NCBI RefSeq assembly: GCF_009498035.1
Contig: NZ_CP034550.1
Span: forward strand, 1,550,001 to 1,614,000
Reading direction: 5' to 3'
Source: Saccharothrix syringae
GTDB taxonomy: Bacteria; Actinomycetota; Actinomycetes; Mycobacteriales; Pseudonocardiaceae
DNA: 64,000 bases
The translations under genes were made by a program, and so were the position numbers. Positions within the stretch are counted from its first letter, which is position 1; each line of letters opens with the position of its first letter. The notes under the pieces are model-generated. The model saw nothing but the letters and a program-made list of their open reading frames with translations. It was not told the origin of the DNA and searched no databases. Positions 7,910 through 16,510 of the stretch are shown piece after piece.

Positions 7910-8290
7910 GTGCTGCTCGTGTGCCGCTTCACCGTGCCGGAAGCCTCCACCGGGGCGTTCACCGAGCGCGTCGACCGGGCCCTGGCGCTGCTGACCGCCC
8001 AGCCCGGCTGCCGGCGGGCCCAGCTCTCCCGCTCCACCGACGAGGACGAGCGGTTCGTGCTGACCGCGGAGTTCGACTCGGTGGTCGCCTACCGCCGGGC
8101 CCTGTCGCCGTTCGAGGTGCGCGAGCACGTGGTCCCGCTGCTGTCGGAGGCCGACACCGACGGGCCGGCCGCCTACGAGCCGCTGCTGGTGGCGGACGGG
8201 GGCGAGGTGCGCCGCGAGACCAGCCTGCTGGCGCGCGACGCGGGCACCGTCCGGCTGGGCGAGGCCGCGGGGCCCTCCGAACCGCGCTAG
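7910..8290 (+). CDS. Antibiotic biosynthesis monooxygenase (ABM) domain protein
   Basis: The 126-residue product has an N-terminal ferredoxin-like ABM fold (VCRFTVPEA...FTERVDRALALLTAQPGCRRAQLSRSTDEDERFVLTAEF, residues 4-56) followed by a helix and a tail. ABM proteins are small dimeric cofactor-free oxygenases or haem-degrading enzymes, but many act in general metabolism. No haem-ligand His/Trp pair can be assigned with confidence. The start at GTG 7910 was chosen over upstream frames because homology begins here and a promoter hexamer lies six bases away. Neighbours do not form a biosynthetic cluster. Confidence 0.75.
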   Translation: MLLVCRFTVPEASTGAFTERVDRALALLTAQPGCRRAQLSRSTDEDERFVLTAEFDSVVAYRRALSPFEVREHVVPLLSEADTDGPAAYEPLLVADGGEVRRETSLLARDAGTVRLGEAAGPSEPR

Positions 8291-8412
8291 GGCGGCGGCG
8301 CGACCCGGTCGGCGGTCGCGGTCGGTCAGGGGTCGAGTGCCGACAGTCCGGTCGCCCGATGGGGGTGCGGCGGTGAGGGCTACCCTGACAGCCCCGTACC
8401 TGCATCTCCCTG

Positions 8413-9810
8413 ATGGAGTCGTCCGTGGCAGCCGATCGCATCGAGACCGTCGTCAGCCTGTGCAAGCGCCGCGGGTTCGTGTACCCGTGCGGTGAGATCT
8501 ACGGCGGCACCAGGTCGGCGTGGGACTACGGTCCGCTCGGGGTCGAGCTGAAGGACAACATCAAGCGCCAGTGGTGGAACGCCGTGGTGCGCGGCCGCGA
8601 GGACGTGGTCGGCCTGGACTCGTCGGTGATCCTGCCGCGCGAGGTGTGGGTGGCGTCCGGGCACGTCGAGGCGTTCGTCGACCCGCTGGTCGAGTGCACC
8701 TCGTGCCACAAGCGGTTCCGGCAGGACACGCTGGCCGAGGAGTACGCCGAGCGCACCGGCAAGCAGGTCGCCGAGGGCGACCTGACCGACGTGCCGTGCC
8801 CGAACTGCGGCACCCGCGGCCAGTACACCGAGCCGAGAATGTTCAACGGCCTGCTCAAGACCCACCTGGGCCCGGTGGAGACCGACGAGGGCCTGCACTA
8901 CCTGCGCCCGGAGACCGCGCAGGGCATCTTCACCAACTTCCTCAACGTGCAGACCACGTCGCGGCGCAAGCCGCCGTTCGGCATCGGCCAGATCGGCAAG
9001 AGCTTCCGCAACGAGATCACGCCGGGCAACTTCATCTTCCGCACCCGCGAGTTCGAGCAGATGGAGATGGAGTTCTTCGTCGAGCCGGGCACCGACGAGG
9101 AGTGGCACCAGTACTGGATCGACGAGCGCACCCGCTGGTACACCGACCTGGGCATCTCCAAGGAGAACCTGCGGCACTACGAGCACCCGGCGGAGAAGCT
9201 GTCGCACTACTCCAAGCGCACGGTCGACATCGAGTACCGCTTCCAGTTCGGCGGGCAGGAGTGGGGCGAGCTGGAGGGCGTCGCCAACCGCACCGACTTC
9301 GACCTGAACACGCACTCCAACCACTCGGGCGTGGACCTGTCGTACTTCGACCAGGCCACCAACTCGCGCTACCGCCCGTTCGTCATCGAGCCCGCCGCGG
9401 GCGTCGGCAGGCCGATGATGGCGTTCCTGCTGGAGGCGTACACCGAGGACGAGGCGCCCAACGCCAAGGGCGGCGTGGACAAGCGGGTGGTGCTCCGCCT
9501 GGACCGCAGGCTGGCCCCGGTCAAGGCGGCCGTGCTGCCGCTGTCGCGCAACGCCGAGCTGTCGCCCAAGGCGAAGGACCTGGCCAACCAGCTGCGCCGC
9601 AACTGGAACATCGAGTTCGACGACGCGGGCGCCATCGGCCGCCGCTACCGGCGGCAGGACGAGATCGGCACGCCGTTCTGCGTGACGGTGGACTTCGACT
9701 CGCTGACCGACCACGCGGTGACCGTGCGGGAGCGGGACACCATGTCGCAGGAGCGCGTGTCGATGGACCAGCTGGAGGGCTACCTGGCGGCCCGCCTGGT
9801 CGGGGCCTGA
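8413..9810 (+). CDS. glyS: Glycyl-tRNA synthetase, class II, alpha2 type
   Basis: The 465-residue enzyme charges tRNA-Gly with glycine. It is the single-chain dimeric form used by actinobacteria and archaea, not the alpha2-beta2 form. Class II motif 1 is near [20 protein letters not shown] (residues 25-44), motif 2 is [25 protein letters not shown], and motif 3 is at [14 protein letters not shown]; the C-terminal anticodon-binding domain starts near [21 protein letters not shown] cysteine set in the insertion suggests zinc. It closely follows the known M. tuberculosis protein. A GTG at 8425 is an alternative start. Confidence 0.96.
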   Translation: MESSVAADRIETVVSLCKRRGFVYPCGEIYGGTRSAWDYGPLGVELKDNIKRQWWNAVVRGREDVVGLDSSVILPREVWVASGHVEAFVDPLVECTSCHKRFRQDTLAEEYAERTGKQVAEGDLTDVPCPNCGTRGQYTEPRMFNGLLKTHLGPVETDEGLHYLRPETAQGIFTNFLNVQTTSRRKPPFGIGQIGKSFRNEITPGNFIFRTREFEQMEMEFFVEPGTDEEWHQYWIDERTRWYTDLGISKENLRHYEHPAEKLSHYSKRTVDIEYRFQFGGQEWGELEGVANRTDFDLNTHSNHSGVDLSYFDQATNSRYRPFVIEPAAGVGRPMMAFLLEAYTEDEAPNAKGGVDKRVVLRLDRRLAPVKAAVLPLSRNAELSPKAKDLANQLRRNWNIEFDDAGAIGRRYRRQDEIGTPFCVTVDFDSLTDHAVTVRERDTMSQERVSMDQLEGYLAARLVGA

Positions 9811-9814
9811 GGCT

Positions 9815-10720
9815 TCACCGGCGCCTGAACTCGCTGGGGCTGACCCCGCGGACCCGCTTGAACGCCGAGCTGAACGCGAAGGCGGTGCCGTAGCCGACCC
9901 GGCGCGCCACCGCCTCCAGCGTCGTGCCGGGCTCGCGCAGCAGGTCGGCCGCCAGGGTCAGCCGCCACGAGGTCAGGTAGGCCATCGGCGGTTCGCCGAC
10001 CAGTTCGGTGAACCGCCGCGCCAGCGCCGCCCGGGACACGCCCACCGCCCCGGCCAGCGAGGCGACCGTCCAGCTCCGCTCGGGCGCGGCGTGCAGCAGC
10101 CGCAGGGCGCGGCCGACCTCGGGGTCCAGGTGCGCCCGGTACCAGGAGGTCTCCTCGGCCAGCCGGGCCCGCAGCGCCGAGATCAGCAGCAGGTCCAGCA
10201 GCCGGTCCAGCACGGCCTGCTGGCCGGGCAGGTCCCGGCCCACCTCCTCGACCAGCACCGGCACCAGCGCCTGCCCGGGCACCACGGCCACCCGCGGCAG
10301 GGCGGCGAGCAGCCGGCCGCCCACCTCGCCGTCGAACCGGTAGGTGCCGCTGATCAGCACCGCGGCCCCGTCGGGTTTCTCGCCCCACGTGCGCACGCCC
10401 CGGTCCCACGCCTCGCACAGCTCGTCGCCGCCGGGCGTGGTGGTGCGCGCACCGGGGTGGATCACCGCCCGCGGCTCGGTGGCCGGGTCGTCGGCCACGG
10501 TGTAGGGCTCGGGCCCGCGCACCACGACCACGTCGCCGGCGCGGAAGGCGACCGGCGCGCCGGCGTCGGGCACCACCCACCCGTCACCGCGCACCGCGAC
10601 GAGCACCGACAGCGGCGCCTCCTCGGCGACGCGCACCGACCACGGCGGGTCGAACACCGACCGCACGACGAACGCGCCGCGGGCCCGGGGGCCGTCGAGC
10701 AGGGCCGCCAACTCGTCCAC
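9815..10720 (-). CDS. AraC-family transcriptional regulator with cupin N-terminal domain
   Basis: Of 301 residues, about 1-170 form a cupin-like ligand domain (RAGDVVVVRGPEPYTVAD), and the last 110 carry two helix-turn-helix motifs, including WTVASLAGAVGVSRAALARRFTELVG and LEAVARRVGYGTAFAFSSAFKRVRGVSP. This is the AraC cupin_6 class, which often controls a divergent oxidoreductase or DUF1772 gene; a DUF1772 gene is divergent here. TAGGCT six bases before the GTG suggests a leaderless transcript. Confidence 0.9.
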   Translation of the reverse strand: MDELAALLDGPRARGAFVVRSVFDPPWSVRVAEEAPLSVLVAVRGDGWVVPDAGAPVAFRAGDVVVVRGPEPYTVADDPATEPRAVIHPGARTTTPGGDELCEAWDRGVRTWGEKPDGAAVLISGTYRFDGEVGGRLLAALPRVAVVPGQALVPVLVEEVGRDLPGQQAVLDRLLDLLLISALRARLAEETSWYRAHLDPEVGRALRLLHAAPERSWTVASLAGAVGVSRAALARRFTELVGEPPMAYLTSWRLTLAADLLREPGTTLEAVARRVGYGTAFAFSSAFKRVRGVSPSEFRRR

Positions 10721-10732
10721 GCGGCCAGCCTA
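10721..10732 (-). promoter_or_regulatory. Putative leaderless promoter of AraC gene
   Basis: On the minus strand TAGGCT (10732-10727) is followed by six bases and then the GTG start at 10720, the same arrangement seen at era, dgt and the MarR gene. Confidence 0.4.
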
Positions 10733-10745
10733 GAGACGCCCGCGC

Positions 10746-11273
10746 ATGCGTTCGAGCGCCGGAGCCATGGAGGCGGGCGCGCCGCCCGGCTTGACTGGTG
10801 CCGTGTTCCCCACGGTGACGATCATCGCGGCCCTGGGCTGCGGCACGATGGCAGGCGTCTTCTTCGCGTTCTCCGCGATGGTCGTGCCCGGGCTGCGCCG
10901 GGCCACCCCGGCCGAGGGCGTCGCGGCGATGCGGGCGATCAACGCCGCCGTGCTCAACCCGGCCTTCCTCGGGGTCTTCCTGGGCACCGCGGTCGCCTCG
11001 GTGCTCGCCGCCTTCGGGGGCGACCCGCGGGCGTGGGCCGGCGCAGCGCTCTACCTGCTGGGCGGCATCGTGCTCACCGCCGCCTACCACGTGCCGCGCA
11101 ACGACGAGCTGGAGCGCGTTGCCACGCCGGAGTACTGGGCCCGCTACCTGCGGGAATGGGTGCCGGCCAACCACGTGCGCGCGTTGGCGTCGCTGGCCGC
11201 GAGCGCGGCCTTCGTGCTGGCGGCCCTGCACCAGGCGGGGCCGGCTCCCTTGCCATCGATGTTCGAGCACTGA
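10746..11273 (+). CDS. DUF1772 integral membrane protein
   Basis: The product has four hydrophobic helices and the DUF1772 pattern: ALGCGTMAGVFFAFSAMVVPGL in helix 1 and NDELERV with a following helix (ALASLAASAAFVLAAL). DUF1772 proteins are small membrane proteins, often divergent from or next to AraC, MarR or TetR regulators. The first ATG at 10746 gives 175 residues, but GTG at 10803 gives 156 residues beginning exactly at the first helix and may be the real start. The divergent AraC gene is the likely regulator. Confidence 0.82.
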   Translation: MRSSAGAMEAGAPPGLTGAVFPTVTIIAALGCGTMAGVFFAFSAMVVPGLRRATPAEGVAAMRAINAAVLNPAFLGVFLGTAVASVLAAFGGDPRAWAGAALYLLGGIVLTAAYHVPRNDELERVATPEYWARYLREWVPANHVRALASLAASAAFVLAALHQAGPAPLPSMFEH

Positions 11274-11285
11274 TAGCGTGAAGAC

Positions 11286-11303
11286 ACCGGAGGTTGCTCC
11301 GGT
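11286..11303 (+). terminator. Short hairpin after DUF1772 gene
   Basis: ACCGGAG, loop GTTG, CTCCGGT forms a perfect 7-bp stem 12 bases after the stop codon. No U-tract follows. Confidence 0.6.
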
Positions 11304-11480
11304 TCGGGGCGGGTGACGGCCCCGGTGATTACGCAGAGTTAAGCAACACCATTGCAATGGCGTGGGTCACAAACGTTCGAGTGAATATCGCGGCCGACTC
11401 CCGGAAGTCGGTTCATCATTAACAGTCACGTCACCCCGTTTTGTGACACTGGATCCAGGCGCGACTCATCGGGGGGTGTC

Positions 11481-11819
11481 ATGGCGCGAGTGGCCGTACT
11501 GGTCGCATTGGTGCTGGCCGCCGTCTTCGCCCCGGCACCGCTCGATTCCGCCTCGCTCGCCCGCGCGATTCCGGCGAGCCCGGGCGCGCCCCTCGTGGTC
11601 GAGGAGGAGTCCTCGCGCGAGTGCCGCCAGGCGGCCGAGTCGCGATCATGCCCGGCCCGGTTCGCGCCGGCCAGGAACGTGAAACCGGCTTCACGTCACG
11701 GCGTCGCGCCGTCCCGGCACGACGCCCGGGAACCGGTCCTGCCCGCCATCGGCCGAGGCCGGGCCGAACACCTCCGCAAGTGGTCGAGACCACCGGCGTT
11801 GCAGGTGTTCCGGAACTGA
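11481..11819 (+). CDS. Possible small secreted protein
   Basis: A 112-residue frame opens with MARVAVLVALVLAAVFAPAP, a plausible signal peptide, followed by a basic, low-complexity tail rich in Arg, Pro and Ser. Codon use in the tail is less GC3-biased than in neighbouring genes, and there is no clear ribosome site (GGGGGGTGTC only). It may be real and lineage-specific, or a chance frame. If it is not a gene, 11304-11877 is a non-coding gap holding only AT-richer promoter-like sequence around 11360-11450. Confidence 0.35.
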   Translation: MARVAVLVALVLAAVFAPAPLDSASLARAIPASPGAPLVVEEESSRECRQAAESRSCPARFAPARNVKPASRHGVAPSRHDAREPVLPAIGRGRAEHLRKWSRPPALQVFRN

Positions 11820-11877
11820 GGACGCGGGTCCTTCCGCCGCCGATCGCACGCCCGTCGACCGACGAGTGGGGAAACCC

Positions 11878-12465
11878 GTGGAATTCCACCAACTGGTACA
11901 GCACGCCCGCGCGCATTCGAGCCGCAGACCCCGGGAAACGGGGCGCAGGCTCGCCGTGGGCCAATCACCGACCGCCCTGTTCATCACCTGCGCGGACTCA
12001 CGCATCGTGACCGCCGACATCACCGGTGCCGAGCCCGGCAGCCTGTTCGAGCTGCGCACCGCGGGCAACGTCATCCCGGCCTACGACCCGGGCTCCGCCT
12101 CCAGCGAGATCGCGACCATCGAGTTCGCGGTCGTCGGGCTGGGCGTGGCGGAGGTCGTGGTCTGCGGCCACTCGCACTGCGGCGCGGTCCGCGCCCTGCA
12201 CTCGGGTGCCACCGCGCTGGACCACCTGCCCAACATGCGGCGCTGGCTGGGCTCGCACGCCCGCTTCCGCCCGCGACCCGAGCCCGACCAGGCCCTGCGC
12301 GCCGAGGGGCAGCGGCACGTCACCGCCCAGCTGGCCGCGTTGCGCGACTACCCGTTCGTGAAGGAGCGGGTCGAGTCCGGGGCCCTGCGCCTGCACGGCT
12401 GGTTCTACGACATCGAGACCGGCGAGGTGCTCAACCACCGCGCCGACCTCTTCCAGCCGCTGTGA
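11878..12465 (+). CDS. Beta-class carbonic anhydrase
   Basis: This zinc enzyme interconverts CO2 and bicarbonate. With the GTG at 11878 the protein has 195 residues; the zinc ligands are Cys38 in CADSR, and His98 and Cys101 in GHSHCGA, and the catalytic Asp40-Arg42 dyad is intact. GGGGAAA precedes this start; GTG 11866 would add four residues. A SulP transporter follows after 28 bases, a common pairing in which hydration and bicarbonate transport are linked. Length is near the lower end for the family but all active-site residues are present. Confidence 0.92.
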   Translation: MEFHQLVQHARAHSSRRPRETGRRLAVGQSPTALFITCADSRIVTADITGAEPGSLFELRTAGNVIPAYDPGSASSEIATIEFAVVGLGVAEVVVCGHSHCGAVRALHSGATALDHLPNMRRWLGSHARFRPRPEPDQALRAEGQRHVTAQLAALRDYPFVKERVESGALRLHGWFYDIETGEVLNHRADLFQPL

Positions 12466-12493
12466 GCGGCCCTGACGCCTCCGGAGCCGTCCA

Positions 12494-13951
12494 GTGAGCA
12501 CCTACACCGAACAACCGGCCCCGCCGCGGCGGGCCACGACCTTCTGGCCCGACGTCGGCGCCTCCCTGGTGGTCTTCCTGGTGGCGCTCCCGCTGTGCGT
12601 GGGCGTCGCCGTGGCCTCCGGGGTGCCCGCGGAGCTGGGCATCGTCACCGGCGTGGTGGGCGGCCTCGTGGTCGGCCTGCTGCCCGGCAGCACCATGCAG
12701 GTCAGCGGACCGGCCGCGGGCCTGACCGTGCTGGTCGCGGACACCGTGGCCGCGCACGGCCTGGCCGCCCTGGGCCTCATCGTGCTGGGCGCGGGCCTGC
12801 TCCAGGTGGCCATGGGCGTGCTGCGCCTGGGCCGCTGGTTCCGCGCCATCTCACCCGCCGTGGTGCAGGGGATGCTCGCGGGCATCGGCCTGGTGCTGGT
12901 GCTGGGCCAGCTCTACCCGTTCGCCGGGCAGGACCAGCCCGCGACCACCGGCGAGAAGATCGCCGGCCTGCCCGGCCTGCTGCTGACCGCGGTCACCACG
13001 CCGGTGGGCCTGAGCGGCGTGGCCATCGGCGTGCTGACGCTCGTCGTGACCGGCCTGTGGAAGCGGACGCCGCTGCGCGCGGTGCCCGGGATGCTGGTGG
13101 GCGCGGTGGTCGCCAGCGCGGTGGCCCTGCTGCTGCCGCTGCCGCGCATCTCGGTCGGCTCGCTGGGCGACGTGGTCTCGGCGGTCGACCTCTCCCTGTT
13201 CGACGCGGGCGTGCTGGGCGCGATGCTGACGTTCGCCCTGGTGGCGTCGGCGGAGAGCCTGTTCAGCGCGGCGGCGGTGGACCGGATGCACGACGGGCCG
13301 CGCACGAGGTACGACACCGAGCTGGTCGCCCAGGGCGTCGGCAACACCGTGTGCGGCCTCCTCGGCGCCCTGCCGATGACCGCGGTGATCGTGCGCAGCT
13401 CGGCCAACGTGGACGCGGGCGCGCGCACCCGCCTGTCCCGCGTCCTGCACGGCGCGTGGCTGCTGCTGTTCGTCGTGCTGCTGCCGGGCGTGCTGGCCTA
13501 CGTGCCGCTGGCCGTGCTGGCGGCGCTGCTGGTGCAGGCGGGCTGGAAGCTGCTCTCGCCCGGGCGGGTGCTGGCCCTGGCCCGCACCGACCGGGCCGAG
13601 GCCGCCGTGCTCGTGCTCACCGCGGGCCTGATCGTGCTGACGGACCTGCTGACCGGCACCCTCGCCGGCCTGCTGGCCGCGGTGGTGAAGACGGCGTGGG
13701 ACGTGTCCCGCCTGTCGGTCACCGTCACCCGGCACGGTGAGGACCACCACCACGTCGCGGTGCGCGGCAACGCCACCTTCCTGCGGCTGCCGGAGCTGCT
13801 GGAGACCCTGGAGGCCCTGCCCGACGGCAGGCGCGTGCGCGTGGACCTGAGCGGGGTGCGGCACCTCGACCAGGCGTGCGGGCAGGCGATCGACCAGTGG
13901 GCCGCGCAGCGGCAGGGGGTGGAGCTGATCCACCCGGCGGCGGTGGACTGA
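12494..13951 (+). CDS. SulP-family anion (probably bicarbonate) transporter
   Basis: The 485-residue membrane protein has the SulP/SLC26 core of about 12-14 helices, with the N-terminal family block (LVVFLVALPLCVGVAVASGVP) and QGMLAGIGLVLVLGQL, then a short C-terminal STAS-like domain (residues 415-485; RVDLSGVRHLDQACGQAI). Coupling to an upstream carbonic anhydrase gene suggests bicarbonate rather than sulfate as substrate. The 28-base spacing indicates co-transcription. Confidence 0.9.
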   Translation: MSTYTEQPAPPRRATTFWPDVGASLVVFLVALPLCVGVAVASGVPAELGIVTGVVGGLVVGLLPGSTMQVSGPAAGLTVLVADTVAAHGLAALGLIVLGAGLLQVAMGVLRLGRWFRAISPAVVQGMLAGIGLVLVLGQLYPFAGQDQPATTGEKIAGLPGLLLTAVTTPVGLSGVAIGVLTLVVTGLWKRTPLRAVPGMLVGAVVASAVALLLPLPRISVGSLGDVVSAVDLSLFDAGVLGAMLTFALVASAESLFSAAAVDRMHDGPRTRYDTELVAQGVGNTVCGLLGALPMTAVIVRSSANVDAGARTRLSRVLHGAWLLLFVVLLPGVLAYVPLAVLAALLVQAGWKLLSPGRVLALARTDRAEAAVLVLTAGLIVLTDLLTGTLAGLLAAVVKTAWDVSRLSVTVTRHGEDHHHVAVRGNATFLRLPELLETLEALPDGRRVRVDLSGVRHLDQACGQAIDQWAAQRQGVELIHPAAVD

Positions 13952-13983
13952 CCGGACCGACCGGACCGACCCGGCGCGGGGAC

Positions 13984-14151
13984 CGCCCCTCCGCGCCGGG
14001 TGGGTTCCGGCGGGTCGCCGCTGGTGCGCTCGCGGGTGTGCGCCGCCCCTCCGCGCCGGGTGGGTTTCGGCGGGTCGCCGTTGGTGCGCGTTGCGGGTGT
14101 GCGCCGCCGGGCGGGTTCCGGCGGGCCGTCGGTGCGCGTCGCGGGTGCGCC
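13984..14151. repeat. Tandem ~60-bp imperfect repeats
   Basis: Two near-identical units (13984-14043 and 14044-14104) begin CGCCCCTCCGCGCCGGGTGG and differ at few positions. A third, shortened unit covers 14105-14151 and a partial fourth start lies at about 14152-14170. The array fills the convergent intergenic space between the SulP gene and the serine hydrolase gene. Confidence 0.8.
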
Positions 14152-14171
14152 ACCCTCCGCGCCGGGCGGCC

Positions 14172-15017
14172 TCAGCCCGCCACCCCGTCCACCACCGCAC
14201 CGGTCACCGCGGTCAGCCGGTCCTTGGCCTCCTGCTCGTCCACCCCGCTCTGCACCGACAGCGCCACCACGACGTACCGGTCGGCCACCACCCCGGCCGT
14301 GTGCAGGTGGAAGTCCCCCGGCAGGTACCACATCCAGCCCTGCTTGGCGTAGGCGTCCGTGCCCGGCGCCATCAGCCCGTACGCCTGGTCGAACCCGTCC
14401 GCCGCGGTCGACCGCGCCTCGGACAGGGCGTCGACGACGAAGTCCCGGTCCTCCCCGGGCATCGAGGTCAGCACGTACCGGTAGAGCCGCGCCACGTCGT
14501 CGGCCGACATCTCCACGTCACCCCACTGGGCGGCGTCGTCGGGCGCCCGGGTCTCGGTCAGGCCGGCCAGCGAGGTCACCCGCTCGACCGCGCCCATGCC
14601 GTCGTAGAGGTCCCACAGGGTGTTCATGGCCTCGTCGTCGCTCAGGCTCAGCGCGCGTTCCAGCAGGTCCAGGTCCTCCAGCGGCACGTCGCCGGTGGTC
14701 AGCACGTCGACCGCGACCAGCAGCTTGCTCAGCGACGCGGTGCGGAACGGCGCGTCGGCGTCGTGGCCCGCGGTGGCGCCGGTGTCCAGGTCGACCACGG
14801 CCAGCCCGAGGTCGGCGCCGCCGCCCGCCTCGACCGCCCGCGCCACCACCGCCGCGAGGTCCACCGCCACCGGGTCCGCCGCCGGCGCGTCGGCGGTCAC
14901 GCGCGGCGCGACCAGGGCCTGGCCGGTCGGTGACGCGACCAGCGACGTGTGCGCCCCGCACCCCACCAACGCGACCATGCCCAGCGCCAGCGCGCTCGAA
15001 GACCACCGTTCCGCCAC
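14172..15017 (-). CDS. Lipoprotein serine hydrolase, class A beta-lactamase-like
   Basis: The 281-residue product begins MAERWSSSALALGMVALVGC, a lipoprotein signal with lipobox LVGC. The fold is that of the beta-lactamase/D-Ala-D-Ala hydrolase family (beta-lactamase2 type): the nucleophile motif SLSK is near residues 92-95 and SDDEAMN resembles the SDN region. The KTG-like triad is not obvious. It is likely an exported cell-wall or penicillin-interacting enzyme rather than a dedicated resistance enzyme. GTG 15017 is chosen because it gives a complete lipoprotein signal. It follows the S51 peptidase gene by 16 bases and is probably in one operon with it. Confidence 0.83.
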   Translation of the reverse strand: MAERWSSSALALGMVALVGCGAHTSLVASPTGQALVAPRVTADAPAADPVAVDLAAVVARAVEAGGGADLGLAVVDLDTGATAGHDADAPFRTASLSKLLVAVDVLTTGDVPLEDLDLLERALSLSDDEAMNTLWDLYDGMGAVERVTSLAGLTETRAPDDAAQWGDVEMSADDVARLYRYVLTSMPGEDRDFVVDALSEARSTAADGFDQAYGLMAPGTDAYAKQGWMWYLPGDFHLHTAGVVADRYVVVALSVQSGVDEQEAKDRLTAVTGAVVDGVAG

Positions 15018-15033
15018 GATTCCACGTTGCGCG

Positions 15034-15762
15034 TCACAACCGCCTGATGTCGAGCGATTCCTCCTGTGAGCATCCTGAAGGGTCACGCCGTACCACGTAC
15101 GCGCCGCCGCCCGCCCGCTCGGACACCGCCTCCACCAGCTCGGTGCCGCGGTAGACGAGCCCGGCGCCGTCGTCGGTGCAGTGCGTCTCGGGCAGCACCC
15201 CGTCCGCCACCGCCCGGTGCACGGTGGGCCGCCGGAGGGCCTCGCTGTCGTAGTGCACGCCGTTGCCGTAGGGCAGGAAGCCCAGCCCGTTGGTGACCAC
15301 CCGCAGCTCCGGGCCGAACGAGTCGGTGGTCCCGCCGGCGAACCAGCAGATCGACCCCGCCGACACGCCGCCGAGCACCACGCCCGCCCGCCACGCCGCG
15401 CGCAGCGCGCCACCGAGGTCGTGCACCGCCCACACGGCCAGCAGGTTGGCCACCGAACCGCCGCCGACCCACACCACGTCGTGCTCGCGGACGAAGCCCG
15501 CCAGGTCGTCGGTCGGCGGCATCGGGAACAGGTTCAGGTGCGACACGTCCCAGCCCGCCAGCCGGCCTGCCTCGTCGAGGTCGGCGTGCCACGACCGCTG
15601 GTCGCCGGAGGCCGTGCCGACGTGGCACAGCCGCGGCCGGCGGCCGTGGACGCCGGACAGGTCGACGGCGTGGTGGACGAGCTTGTGGAACTCCAGGTTG
15701 GTGCGCCGGCCGGTGCGGAACCCGCCGGAGGTGGCGACGATGGTGGGCTGGTCTGCTGCCAT
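15034..15762 (-). CDS. Peptidase E / S51-like family protein
   Basis: The 242-residue protein resembles the S51 (dipeptidase E / cyanophycinase) group: TIVATSGG at the N terminus, the VWVGGGSVANLL strand-turn, and the nucleophile elbow GGVSAGSICW near residues 112-121 with the catalytic Ser. It is cytoplasmic, with no signal peptide. Actinobacterial members are common and their substrates mostly unknown. CAGGAT seven bases upstream of the ATG could be a leaderless -10. Confidence 0.84.
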   Translation of the reverse strand: MAADQPTIVATSGGFRTGRRTNLEFHKLVHHAVDLSGVHGRRPRLCHVGTASGDQRSWHADLDEAGRLAGWDVSHLNLFPMPPTDDLAGFVREHDVVWVGGGSVANLLAVWAVHDLGGALRAAWRAGVVLGGVSAGSICWFAGGTTDSFGPELRVVTNGLGFLPYGNGVHYDSEALRRPTVHRAVADGVLPETHCTDDGAGLVYRGTELVEAVSERAGGGAYVVRRDPSGCSQEESLDIRRL

Positions 15763-15816
15763 GGCCGCGATCCTGGCAGTGGTGGCGGCCGTCGCGCACA
15801 GGGCGTGTGTGGGATC

Positions 15817-16464
15817 ATGCGCGGTGTGAAGTTCCTGCCGTGGCTCCGCAGGTTGGTGATCCGCGCCGTGCTCGGTGCCCTGGTCATCGGGGTCCTGGTG
15901 GTGGGCGGCACCGCGTTCCGCGTCTGGCAGGTCGCCCGCGAGGACGACCGCACGCACGCCGACATGGCCGTCGTGCTCGGCGCCGCCCAGTACAACGGGG
16001 TGCCCTCCGACGTGCTCGAAGCGCGCCTCCAGCACGCCCGGCGGCTCTACCAGCAGGGCGTGGTGGGCTACATCGCCACCACGGGCGGCCGGCAGCCGGG
16101 GGACAACTACACCGAGGGCGAGGCCGGCCGGATCTGGCTGGAGGCGCACGACGTCCCGGCCGACCGGATCCTGGAGGTCGGCGAGGGCACCGACACGCTG
16201 GGCAGCATCCGCGCCGTGGCCGCCGCCGCGCGGGAGAAGTCGCTGCGCACGGCCGTGATCGTGAGCGACCCGTGGCACTCGCTGCGCGCCCGCACCATGG
16301 CCGAGGACGAGGGCCTGGACGCCTGGACCTCGCCGACGCGCAGCGGGCCGAACGTGCAGACCCGCGAGACCCAGCTGTTCTACATCCGCCGCGAGACCGG
16401 CGGCCTGCTGTACTACCACCTGATGAAGGCACCGGCCGGCGCCTTCGACGGCATCCTGCTCTGA
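15817..16464 (+). CDS. YdcF/SanA-type DUF218 membrane protein
   Basis: The 215-residue product has one N-terminal membrane helix ([17 protein letters not shown]) and a DUF218 domain: [33 protein letters not shown] and [19 protein letters not shown]218 proteins such as SanA and ElyC affect envelope integrity and peptidoglycan or lipid-carrier metabolism. The ATG at 15817 and a GTG at 15826 are both possible starts. It reads toward dgt with a 46-base gap. Confidence 0.85.
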   Translation: MRGVKFLPWLRRLVIRAVLGALVIGVLVVGGTAFRVWQVAREDDRTHADMAVVLGAAQYNGVPSDVLEARLQHARRLYQQGVVGYIATTGGRQPGDNYTEGEAGRIWLEAHDVPADRILEVGEGTDTLGSIRAVAAAAREKSLRTAVIVSDPWHSLRARTMAEDEGLDAWTSPTRSGPNVQTRETQLFYIRRETGGLLYYHLMKAPAGAFDGILL

Positions 16465-16498
16465 CGCGACCGCCGCGAGGGCCCGACCCGCGCCCACC

Positions 16499-16510
16499 TA
16501 CCCTGGTGGG
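16499..16510 (+). promoter_or_regulatory. Putative leaderless promoter of dgt
   Basis: TACCCT (16499-16504) is followed by GGTGGG and the ATG at 16511, placing the likely transcript start at the start codon. Confidence 0.45.

Noticed and set aside
12431..12757. Minus-strand frame over the SulP start
   Set aside because: Shadow of the SulP gene; sequence rich in Ala, Gly and His, without a plausible fold.
14172..15017. Dedicated beta-lactamase resistance gene
   Set aside because: It has a lipobox and SxxK, but no clear KTG or Glu166 region and no resistance context, so I keep only the broader serine hydrolase call.
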